A stretch of 64,000 bases of DNA from Okapia johnstoni (taxonomy: Eukaryota; Chordata; Mammalia; Artiodactyla; Giraffidae), in assembly GCA_024291935.2 (NCBI GenBank), contig CM044320.1, positions 32,332,001 to 32,396,000 of the forward strand. The letters run 5' to 3'. Below the pieces are notes generated by a model. The model ran no database searches. It had not been told where the DNA came from and saw nothing but the letters and a program-made list of their open reading frames with translations. The translations under genes were made by a program, and so were the position numbers. Of the stretch, positions 33,417 through 42,937 are shown in pieces; the stretch's first letter is position 1; each line of letters starts with the position of its first letter.

Positions 33417-34700
33417 GTTCACTTCAGTCGCTCAGTTGTGTCCGACTCTTTGTGACCCCATGAATTGCAGCGCGCCAGGCCTCTCTGTCCATCACCAACT
33501 CCCGGAGTCCACCCAAACCCATGTCCATCGAGTCGGTGATTCCATCCAACCATCTCATCCTCCATCGTCCCCTTCTCCTCCCGCCCCCAGTCCTACCCAG
33601 CATTAGGGTCTTTTCCAATGAGTCAACCCTTCGCATGAGGTGGCCAAAGTATTGGAGTTTCAGCTTCAACATCAGACCTTCCAATGAACACCCAGGATTG
33701 ATCTCTTTTAGGATGGATTGATTGGATCTCCTTGCAGTCCAAGGCACTCTCAAGAGTCTTCTCCAACACCACAGTTCAAAAGCATCAGTTCTTCGGCGCT
33801 CAGCTTTCTTCACCGTCCAACTCTCACATCCATACATGACCACTGGAAAAACCATAGCCTTGACTAGACGGACTTTTGTTGGCAAAGTAATGTCTCTGCT
33901 TTTAAATATGCTATCTAGGTTGGCCATAACCTTCCTTCCAAGGAGTAAGCGTCTTTTAATTTCATGGCTGCAATCACCATCAGCAGTGATTCTGGAGCCC
34001 AAAAAAAAAAAGTCTGACACTGTTTCCCCATCTATTTCCCATGAAGTGATGGGACCAGATGCCATGATCTTAGTTTTCTGAACGTTGAGCTTTAAGCCAA
34101 CTTTTCCACTCTCCTCTTTCACCTTCATCAAGAGGCTCTTTAGTTCTTCTTCACTTTCTGCCGTAAGGGTGGTGTCATCCACATATCTGAGGTTATTGAT
34201 ATTTCTCCCGGCAATCTTGATTCCAGCTTGTGTTTCTTCTAGCCCAGCGTTTGTCATGATGTACTCTGCATATAAGTTAAATAAGCAGGGTGACAATATA
34301 CAGCCTTGACGTACTCCTTTTCCTGTTTGGAACCAGTCTGTTGTTCCATGTCCAGTTCTAACTGTTGCTTCCTGACCTGCATACAGGTTTCTCAAGAGAC
34401 AGGTCAGATGGTCTGGTATTCCCATCTCTTTCAGAATTTTCCACCGTTTATTGTGATCCACACAGTCAAAGGCTTTGGCATAGTCAATAAAGCAGAAATA
34501 GATGTTTTTCTGGAACTCTCTTGCTTTTTCGATGATCCATCAGATGTTGGCAATTTGATCTCTGGTTCCTCTGCCTTTTCTAAAACCAGCTTGAACATCT
34601 GGAAGTTCACGGTTCACGTATTGCTAAAGCCTGGCTTGGAGAATTTTGAGCATTACTTTACTAGCATGTGAGATGAGTGCAATTGTGCGGTAGTTTGAGC
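33417..34700 (-). mobile_element. BovB LINE, longest copy, with TSD
   Basis: 1.28 kb of the 3' half of BovB in reverse. AACAAATACACA at 33405-33416 and 34701-34712 is a perfect 12-bp TSD, which sets both ends and shows that the 5' truncation happened at insertion. Confidence 0.96.
33424..34698 (-). pseudogene. BovB reverse transcriptase, C-terminal half, broken
   Basis: In one minus frame the RT starts at CSNYRTIALISHASKVML and runs to the native C-terminus KSRTQLSD. Two nonsense codons break it: TAG at 34626-34624 (after ILQARL; family Gln) and TGA at 34542-34540 (in IANI-stop-WII; family Arg, a CpG transition). Downstream, 345 codons (34461-33424) are open. The catalytic YADD is YVDD here (Y93-D96 of that piece; codon GTG). 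EIDGET is followed directly by VSDFF, shorter than the VETVSDF of other copies. The endonuclease domain is absent. Confidence 0.92.
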
Positions 34701-34712
34701 AACAAATACACA

Positions 34713-35940
34713 AGTGCTTCACAAACTGTTTTTTATCTCTCTGGGGAAGGGTGACATCTGGTGGCTGAAACAATAAGCCCCAATTCAAGAGATCTAAAAC
34801 TTGAGGTGTCACATTTCTGCTGACATTGTGTGCACATGTTCATGTTTTATCTTTTTTTTTTTTTTGCAGTGTCCCATGTATTCATTCCAAGTAAACCAGT
34901 GTTTTTGCCACCATGTTTAAATGCTGCCTCTTTTGTTACTCATCACCTATGTTCCTTATTCATGCTTGGCCTTAATTCAAGATCCAAAATATTTCCTTAA
35001 CAGAATGTTTCTTAACAAGACTGTCTTCTTGATACTCTTCTATGTAATTAAAACCTAAAACTTTTATGTTAGTTTTAAGTTCTTAATTGTTAGTGATCAT
35101 TCTAATAGAAAAACAGTTTTACCTAATGGTTAAAGAAATTATCCACCTGAAATTATGCTGTATGATTTATACTCCTAGCTTCTATTTGTCTTTGAATCAA
35201 CTCTCTATCCAATATTTAATTGGGTTGCTTCCTCAGAGATACTTATCCTTAACTTGTTTAGTCCATCAACAAATGGCAACCAGAATGTCAGTTTTGTTTT
35301 CAGGTAGTTTTCATTGGTTTGGTTATTTTGCCTCACTTTGTTTTAAAAAGAAAAAAAAAGGGGGGGGGGGGTTAGGGCAACAAAGGCATATAACTAAAAA
35401 GTATAAAAATTATTTTAAAATAAAAATGAGGCAAAGAGATAAAGGTATCTTTCTCTTAGAGTACAGATTGTACTATTGTATCCCTAAATTTTCTCAAAAC
35501 TGATTTTAATTCATTTGTTTTTTAATAGGCAGTTGATAAATGTTATAGTGATCAATATAGTTACAGTTAATGATAAAATAATTCTTGGTAGTTTTTCCCC
35601 ATGATCAAAGAATGCTTTATATTCATTAGAAAATAAAAGGCAGTTTTGTTCAGGAGCCATAGTTTTCAGAATTTAGACCTACATTGTTTCTCATGCCTTA
35701 TAATCCTGAGTAGTGGGATTTTAAGAAGCAGAAGTGAATTCATTCCACATAATTATGCTTGCTTTGAAAGAACTTTCTGTGAGGCGAGGCTCTGTAGGAT
35801 GACTTTTTAAAGACGCTTGTCTGGAGAAGATGGATTTTATAATCCAGTATTGAATTTTTGTCTATCACACACAGAATTATCAGCCTGCTATGTTCAGCAG
35901 AACTGTCACTCACACCGCAGGCATTTTTGCCGAGGTGTTT
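34713..35940. other. Anonymous sequence with an A9G12 tract
   Basis: T-run at about 34851-34865. Purine tract at 35345-35371 (nine A then twelve G). No repeat family recognised. Confidence 0.4.
35360..35371 (+). repeat. G12 homopolymer after A-rich tract
   Basis: Twelve consecutive G directly after AAAAGAAAAAAAAA. Prone to sequencing error and to quadruplex or triplex structure. Confidence 0.85.
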
Positions 35941-36145
35941 GGGGCTTCCCTGGTGGCTCAGACAGTAAAGAATCTGACTGCAGTGTGGGAGACCTGGGTT
36001 TGATTCCTGGTTCAGGAAGATCCGCTGGAAAAGGAAATGGCAACCCACTCTAGTATTCTTGCCTGGAGAATTCCATGGACAGAGGATCCTGGCAGGATAC
36101 AGTCCATGGGGTTGCAGAGTCAGACACAACTGAGCAACTAACACT
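35941..36145 (+). mobile_element. Bov-tA SINE
   Basis: 'ggggcttccctggtggctca' to 'gacacaactgagcaacta'. B box slightly altered (GGTTTGATTCC). Full length apart from the tail. Confidence 0.93.
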
Positions 36146-36479
36146 TGGTATGATACAGTAATTCCCATGTTACTCTAAATGTAGTAGAAAAGTGTATTAT
36201 AGTGTATAATATTTAACCTGTTTTGTAAATCAAGTAGGTATCTTTGAATTTCTCTTTTTTTCCCAGAATTCAATTTTTATAGATAAGCAACTTCAAAGTA
36301 ACATCTCAAACATTTAAGACTCAAAAGGATTTTTTTTAACATATAGTATACCAATAATTGCTTTTCAAGGTCAATTGTGTATCACAAAATAGCAAAACTA
36401 TGGCACAAAGAAAGCAGTTAAGTCAAAACCCAGACTATGCTTAATTACTACATTTCTGGAACCATTAACCACTATTCTG
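36146..36479. other. Anonymous AT-rich sequence
   Basis: No feature recognised. Confidence 0.35.
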
Positions 36480-36487
36480 TTGATAAT

Positions 36488-36808
36488 GTGGGCTTCCCTG
36501 ATAGCTCAGTTGGTAAAGAATCCACCTGCAATGCAGGAGACCCTGGTTCGATTCCTGGGTTGGGAAGATCCGCTGGAGAAGGGATAGGCTACCCACTCTA
36601 GTATTCTTGGGCTTCCCTTGTGGCTCAGCTGATAAAAAATCCGCCCACAATGCAAGAGACCTGGGTTCAATCCGGGGGTTGGGAAGATCCCTGGAGAAGG
36701 GAAAGGCTACCCACTGTAGTATTCTGGCCTGGAAAATTCCATGAACTGTGTAGTCCATGGGGTTGCAAAGAGTCAGACACAACTAAGCAACTTTCACTTT
36801 CACTTTTA
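36488..36808 (+). mobile_element. Tandem Bov-tA dimer, one pair of TSDs
   Basis: Unit 1 (36490-36608) stops at 'ctagtattcttg'. Unit 2 (36609-36808) begins 'ggcttcccttgtggctcagc' and is complete with a CACTTTCACTTTT tail. TTGATAAT at 36480-36487 and 36809-36816 flanks the whole. Unit 2 carries the 'gaactgtgtagtccatgggg' variant of the BovA part. Confidence 0.9.
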
Positions 36809-36816
36809 TTGATAAT

Positions 36817-37270
36817 CTAAGACCTCTTAATCTCTCAGATATATATGATACACTATTTTAATATATTAGTTCCTAGAGAAAGAGTATTTCAATGTCATAT
36901 AGTAATAAAGGAATATAGAGACTGTGTAATTGTTACAGAAAGAATGTACTAATTACTTAATATCTGCAAATATGTTTTACAGAGTTTCAGTACCATGGAG
37001 ATGATCTGTGAAGTACAAATAAATATACTATAGCATATATGGAAACATACATCCAATTACTGTGTTTACAGAATTTTTAAATGAAACATGGTAGTATTTT
37101 AATCAGTATTGTTTCTTGTCCTTATCAGAAATACTCACTGTTGAAACATGATTAGAAAATAATAATGTAAATATAATGTAAAGAGGGGAAAGTAGTTTAT
37201 TTGCTGCCACACCTCTCATGGCTACACGTCACATCATCAAGGTTATTTATCTTCCTTTTTATCATCTAGT
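36817..37270. other. Anonymous AT-rich sequence
   Basis: No feature recognised. Confidence 0.35.
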
Positions 37271-37465
37271 CAGAGGTCTACAAACTGTTTCTGTAGAGGG
37301 CCAGGCAGTAAATATTTTAGGCTTTCCTGGCCATGTGGTAAAACAACTCAGTTCCCACATGGTAGCACATGGCAGCCATAGACAGTAGTAGGTAAATTAA
37401 TTTCAAACAAACTTTATTTACAGAAGCAAGCAGCAGGCCATACACAGCTTACTAAGAATCCCTTG
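37271..37465. mobile_element. hAT-type non-autonomous DNA transposon remnant
   Basis: 'cagaggtctacaaactgttt' (terminal repeat), 'ctgtagagggccaggcagta', 'aatattttaggctttcctgg', 'ggcagccatagacagtag', 'caaactttatttacagaagc' is the wording of an ancient mammalian hAT element. The right terminal repeat is missing. Family name not assigned. Confidence 0.7.
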
Positions 37466-37818
37466 CAATATGATCATGGAGATAACAAGTTGAAGCAGTA
37501 TAAATATCTGACTTCTGACCAGCTTGACTTGCTGCTGCTTTCACCGTCAGTAAAGATTCTTTACAGTGATATACTGCCTGACAAAACAATGCAGTAGGCT
37601 TTCCCAAACAGTGGATCTACTTGCAGGCTTTTTTTCTTCTATTTTTTGAGGTATTTGGAAGTTTATGATGTTTTGCCACTCTGTAAATGAAGCATTTGAT
37701 AATGGCAGGATGTCTTCCATATCATTTTGCCAGCATTATAGTCTCCTTACCTCAGGCGTAGGTTTGGGGAGATTCATTGTGCTAGATTTCTGGGTTACTT
37801 TGATTTTGCCAACTGCTG
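37466..37818. other. Anonymous sequence
   Basis: No feature recognised. Confidence 0.35.
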
Positions 37819-37828
37819 AACCTTTAAA

Positions 37829-38036
37829 GGAACTCCCCTGGTGACTCAGACGGTAAAGCGTCTGCCTGCAATGCAGGAGACCTGGGTTCAATCCCTGGGT
37901 CGGGAAGATCCCCTGGAGAAGGAAATGGCAACCCACTCCAGTACTCTTGCCTGGAAAATCCCATGGACAGAGGAGCCTGGTAGGCTACAGTCCATGGGGT
38001 CGTAAAGAGTTGGACACGACTGAGCAACTTCATTCA
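37829..38036 (+). mobile_element. Bov-tA SINE with TSD
   Basis: 'ggaactcccctggtgactca' to 'gacacgactgagcaacttca'. AACCTTTAAA at 37819-37828 and 38037-38046 is the TSD. The body is close to consensus, suggesting a recent copy. Confidence 0.95.
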
Positions 38037-38251
38037 AACCTTTAAAATGTCAACACTACAGGGTGCTAGATTTGGTTAGGTTTTTTCCTTTTCAGTTGTA
38101 TCACTTACTTGAATTTTCAGAGTATGCTTTGGCTCTGTGTTACATTTGGGATCCATCCTTCCTCATCAAGATGCTATGAAGTTAATATAGAGTTCTTGCG
38201 CTGGATTACCCACCTTTTCTTAAACCTCTGTTATTGTGCTTAGTAGAGGTA

Positions 38252-38455
38252 TACATGTGTGCTAAATTGTGTCTGACTCTTTGTGACCCTGTCGACTGTA
38301 GCCCACCAGGCTCCTCTGTCCATGGGATTTTCCGGGCAAGAATACTGGAGTTGGCGGCCATTTCCTTCTCCAGGGATCTTCCCGACTGAGGAATCAAACT
38401 CTTGTCTCCTGTTTTGGCAGGCAGGTTCTTTACCACTGAGCTCCCAGGGAAGCTT
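38252..38455 (-). mobile_element. Bov-tA SINE
   Basis: 'gtgctaaattgtgtctgact' to 'tgagctcccagggaagctt' in reverse. An eroded TSD (TTAGTAGAGGTATA versus TTATTAGAGATACA, 11 of 14) may flank it. Confidence 0.9.
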
Positions 38456-40743
38456 ATTAGAGATACAGACCAGATTTGAGCCAGGCTGAGGGAAGCATAC
38501 AGGTTGGTAGCAGTGGGCCAGGTGGACAGTAGAAAGGCATAGCAGTTATAAAGTTATGAATGCCTGAGATAATAAAGGGTTTGAACTATTGGCAGTGAAA
38601 ATGTCAGTCAACTGACTGAGAAATTTCAAAATAAAATACTGGAAAACCAATGTCTGCTTCTAAAGGTGCTTTTTAAGTCTGGATAATCAGAGTTGGGGTA
38701 GGAGAGCTTGAGAAAAGAGGGTTTAATAGAGATTTGAGTAAAAATTTACATGTAAAATTACAGCTGTCCCCATCATTATTAAAAATATTTCTTATTTAAA
38801 GAAATTAAACAAATATGAAAAAAAATGCTTTAATGGTTTGATCTGACCTATATTTTACTTATAAATATGTTCCAGATAAATGTAGCAAAATATCTTGTTT
38901 CTCATCATCATATGCTATTTTAATGCAGTATGTATTTGTGTGTGTTTAGTTTAAATTTATATGCATGATACAGCAGCCTACAGCACATAAAGGAAACTTC
39001 CTGTATCCCAGGAGAGCAAGTTACTAAATTATGGCCTTGGGAAACTTGAAAATTTTATATCTGGAAAACTTTTGGATTAGGAATTTTTCCACTGAGCTTG
39101 CTTCACTGAAAATATCTTTCCTCTCAGATAGTTTGTAGCACTTTCTTTTAGTTCACTTCATCCATTTTTTTGTGATGATTTACTAATTTATTTTCACATA
39201 TAAAACTTCTAAATATCTTATGGAAAACGTGTGGAAATATTTTTCTTGTTGTCGCTGCATTTTTCCTAAAAGGAAGTGGGAGAAATCTGAGTCATTAATT
39301 ACAACAGTTCTGCTGTGTCTGTGTGCTTTTAGAGTCACAGCAGGTTGTTCAAAATCATCTAGGTAAGGAACTTTGGAATGTTTATTCAAAACAAACTTCT
39401 GGCACAGTTTGTATAGAGAAGTATATCCCAAAGTCAAGTTCGAGGACTCATGGGAAATCATCAGGGCTTAGTCAAAGGTTCCCTTAGGATAGATGAAATT
39501 TTAGAAAGATGAACAATAACAAAAAAGAATTTGGAAATTGCTACATTGGTATGAAGCAAAAAATTTTGAAGAAAATATTTTCTGGCAATTTTTATATTAT
39601 GTTTACCTGTGTTTTTAATCCATAAAACACATGAATTTTTAATCCATAAAAATCTCCAAATCTATTAAAGGGGGCCACATAGATTTCATTAGTCTGTGCA
39701 AGACCGTTTCTTTACCCCTCTTTGATTATTTAAAACAGGATTAGTAGTGGGAATACTAGCTGAGAAATTCTGATGATGTTTGAAATGCCAAGATTGTCCA
39801 CATAATTAAATGGCATATGTACACACTTTGGCTGTATTCCAAACCCAGGGATTATGTGCCTAACATTAATCCCATGAGTCTACAAAAGCTGTTAGGGTAA
39901 ACATCTGGAATCTTTTACTACCAAAACTAAAATATTAAACCTAGTCAGTCAAAAGAGCTTCTTACCCACAGATGTCCTACAGAGAGCAATTTTTGTGTGT
40001 GATCTTATTTTAAAGCAGATGTGTTAGGAACTGAATATATCAGATGTTTCAGCCACCCTTGAAACGTGACTTTTTATTTAAGGTAAAAATAAGGACAGGT
40101 TAAATGTTGCTGAAGAGTTCAGTTCAACCCCAAATATTCCATAATGAGACAGACGGGATCAGTTGGAGATCAAATTCTTACTAAAACTGTGTGGCTCAGT
40201 TCCCAGGCGGCTGCAGAACCTATTGGAACTCCTTTGATCGAAAGAATTTGGTATCTACTTACATAAATACTGAAGCTCTAAGTAAAACTTGTGATCTTTC
40301 AGGTTGCAACAGAAAACCCACAAATTATTTGTATCATTTTTTTGGTTTTACAACATAAAGCAACAAGAATAGTGAGCTTTCCCATATTTTTTCCACTATG
40401 TTCCTAAGGTATGCTTTTAGTGAGTTATTATCTCACTCTTTCATCCTAAAGCATATTAAAATTTTCCAGTAGAAATAGTTTCTCTAGAAAAATCACATTA
40501 TTTGTCTAGATTCTTATTTTAGAAGGAAAAGGAATAACATGAAGAGTTGTTGGTTTTCCTATGATAGATATAATATGAAAGTGGATATTCCCATCCTCAC
40601 GGAAATAAACTTAAAGAGTCATTAAGTATTGTTTTGTTTAAGCATATTTCTTTGTGGAAGTGAAAACTGTTTCTTTGCCTTTAATATGCAAACCTGCCTG
40701 GCCCATGAGGGGTTTGCAACCCTCCAGGTAAAGATTAACCACA
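38456..40743. other. Repeat-poor anonymous sequence, 2.3 kb
   Basis: No repeat recognised. The largest open frame is 92 codons on minus (39183-39461). It contains a few hydrophobic residues and no recognisable motif, and I do not call it a gene. Confidence 0.4.
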
Positions 40744-40920
40744 AGGACTAGAGTCAGACTCAGTTCAAGTCCCATCTCCATGTACTAGCTGTATTGTATC
40801 AAGTTAATTAACCTTTCAAAGCCTCTACATTCTCACTTGTAAAATGAGCACGATAACAGCATTTCCTTAGTGGTTCTGAGTTCACAAGTGTCCTGGCATA
40901 GAGGAAGCTCTTGGCATCTG
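40744..40920 (+). mobile_element. MIR SINE
   Basis: 'actagagtcagactcagttc', 'catgtactagctgtattgta', 'ctacattctcacttgtaaaa', 'gataacagcatttccttagt', 'gtgtcctggcatagaggaag' in MIR order. Confidence 0.7.
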
Positions 40921-41009
40921 CTGGTGCCTTCTTACTGCCACTACTCCATCAAGCAGGACCAGAAGGTACCTGGGGCTCACCTGGGGAGGTAGATAGGAAG
41001 GAAGAAGAT

Positions 41010-41260
41010 GTTCCAAGCAGAGAATATTATACATGGAGGGACAGGGAGATTTGGTTGCCTCACAAAGGGAAAGCATGGTTGAGGAAGGGGCTGGAGTGAC
41101 GTGGGCAATGGTACGGAACGTGGACTTTATCCTAAACGTCAGTGAGGAACATTCATGGATTTGAGCATAAGAGGCCTAGATGTATATTAAGAGTGAATGA
41201 AGGAAGGAATCAATGAGGAAATGAACTAGGTTGCTTTTGGATACATTTTTTCTGAGAAAA
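41010..41260 (+). repeat. Unnamed ancient mammalian repeat, middle part
   Basis: 'gttccaagcagagaatatta', 'gaaggggctggagtgacgtg', 'gtggactttatcctaaacgt', 'agtgaggaacattcatggat' follow the middle section of the same old repeat seen at 49820-50330. Confidence 0.4.
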
Positions 41261-41292
41261 AGCTAAAACTAAGAGGTTGTCATGGTATCTGC

Positions 41293-41403
41293 TCTTTTTT
41301 TATTTGGCTGCACTGCACAGCTGCAGGGTCTTAGTTACCTGACCAGGGATCAGACACAGGGTAGTGTGCACAGAGTCTGAACCACTGGACCACCAGGGGA
41401 GTC
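41293..41403 (-). mobile_element. CHR-2 type SINE, short copy
   Basis: 'tttttttatttggctgcact' reversed tail to 'ggaccaccaggggagtc' reversed head, with a large central deletion. TCTGCT at 41288-41293 and 41409-41414 is a possible short TSD. Confidence 0.78.
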
Positions 41404-41414
41404 TAATGTCTGCT

Positions 41415-42555
41415 AGGTAGGCTGAGTTTGAACACTTATGATTAGAGAAATGAGGCATACGTGGCTTTATATATTCATCTTTTCAGTATTTTCTATTTTT
41501 TTCCCCCTTCAATGAACATTTCTTTTTTTGTTGTTGTTAAAGAAATGTTAAATGTATGAAAAAAGCTCTTTTTCAACCCAGGTGATTTATTCTTAGCCAA
41601 CTGTGAAGATAGGAGTGGACTGTCTTTAAACCATACAATTTATTAAGCAAGAGTAAGACTGGCAGACAGTCATGCCCACGCAAGAAGGGTCATTGCTTTG
41701 GTACAGCCTAGAGAAGTTCATTAACCTTACCTCTGGGAGTTAATAATTTTTATCAATGGTATTGAACAACTGTAAAAATGCCCATTAAAGTTTATAGGGA
41801 AACACTGGAGTTATCTTCATGAATCTCAAAGATAGGATGAAGTTCATAGCGACTAATACACATAGAAATTAAAACCAAACTGTTTCAATACAGAGAAGGT
41901 ACATGAAAAGGTAAGAACAGTCTATACCAGACCAATTAGAACAACTCTGTAGCTTCTTGGTGAATCTGCTATATGGTTTTTAGTTAGATGGACTTTTAAA
42001 ACAGTTCTTAATCCAGTATCACAAATTTTAATGGGTATATTACATAGAAAAGACGTAATAAATAATTTGCTGTATTTGGACCATGTCTCACCCTTATTTG
42101 CCTTCACCTCCCCTTCCGCTCTGCTTTTTAATAAAGTCGCAGGAAGTTTTGCAAAGTCTTCTGAATTTGAAGTACAGACAGTAAATTCTGGAGGACCTGG
42201 AGTTACTTAGCCTATCAGAAAAAAATCATGAGTAATCTTCTAAGAAGATTATTTGTTTGATCATTCCCACTCAAAAGTTTTACTTTTTGAAGTAGTAAGA
42301 GTGATGAAAATCCTAGGTAAGCATGGGGCTCTTCCTTCCTGCCTCAGTGGACACATCTCCCATCCCCCTGCCTCAGCCCTTGGCCACTGTATTCGTGGAA
42401 GCTGAGTATCCTGTCCTTGTGGTGTCACAGCTGGAAAACAGACACAGAAACCCTGACCCAGATGATCTCCAGGTCCTTTCAAGTGCAAGAGGTCCACATC
42501 CTTTTAAATGTGTGTAATTGCTGCTAAAGAACTACTGTAGTAAGGGAGATGGGCG
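41415..42555. other. Anonymous sequence
   Basis: A less AT-rich section at about 42320-42500 has frames on both strands (64 and 78 codons) with no recognised similarity. Confidence 0.35.
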
Positions 42556-42762
42556 TGCATGTGTACTCAGTTGTGTCCGACTCTTTGTGACCCCTTGGAC
42601 TGTAGCTCACCAGGCTCCTCTGTCCGTGAGATTTCCAAGGCAAGAATACTGGAGTGAGTAACCACTTCCATCTCCAAGGGATCTTCCTGATCCAGGGATT
42701 GAACCTGCGGCCCCTGCCTCGGCAGGTGGATTCTTTACCACAGAGCTACTGGGAAGCCCAAG
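42556..42762 (-). mobile_element. Bov-tA SINE
   Basis: 'gcatgtgtactcagttgtgt' to 'cagagctactgggaagccc' in reverse. The B-box reverse (GGATTGAACCTG) is degraded. Confidence 0.9.
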
Positions 42763-42915
42763 GTAGGTGGGGGACTGCCCTAAAACAAAAGGTGGAGAAG
42801 CAATTGTGCCTGGCGATGTAGCGTGTATGTTTCAATGAATTCTGAATATCACTCTGGAGTAGAGCATATTAAAACAGACTAGTTAGGAGATGATGAAAAA
42901 CAGTAGCCTAGCACT

Positions 42916-42937
42916 GTTGAGCCACTAGGGAAGACCC
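42916..42937 (-). mobile_element. SINE head stub (22 bp)
   Basis: GTTGAGCCACTAGGGAAGAC then CC: the reversed start of a Bov-tA-like SINE without body or tail, like 11451-11482. Confidence 0.35.

Noticed and set aside
39183..39461. 92-codon minus frame in repeat-poor DNA
   Set aside because: No motif and no context; length is not exceptional.
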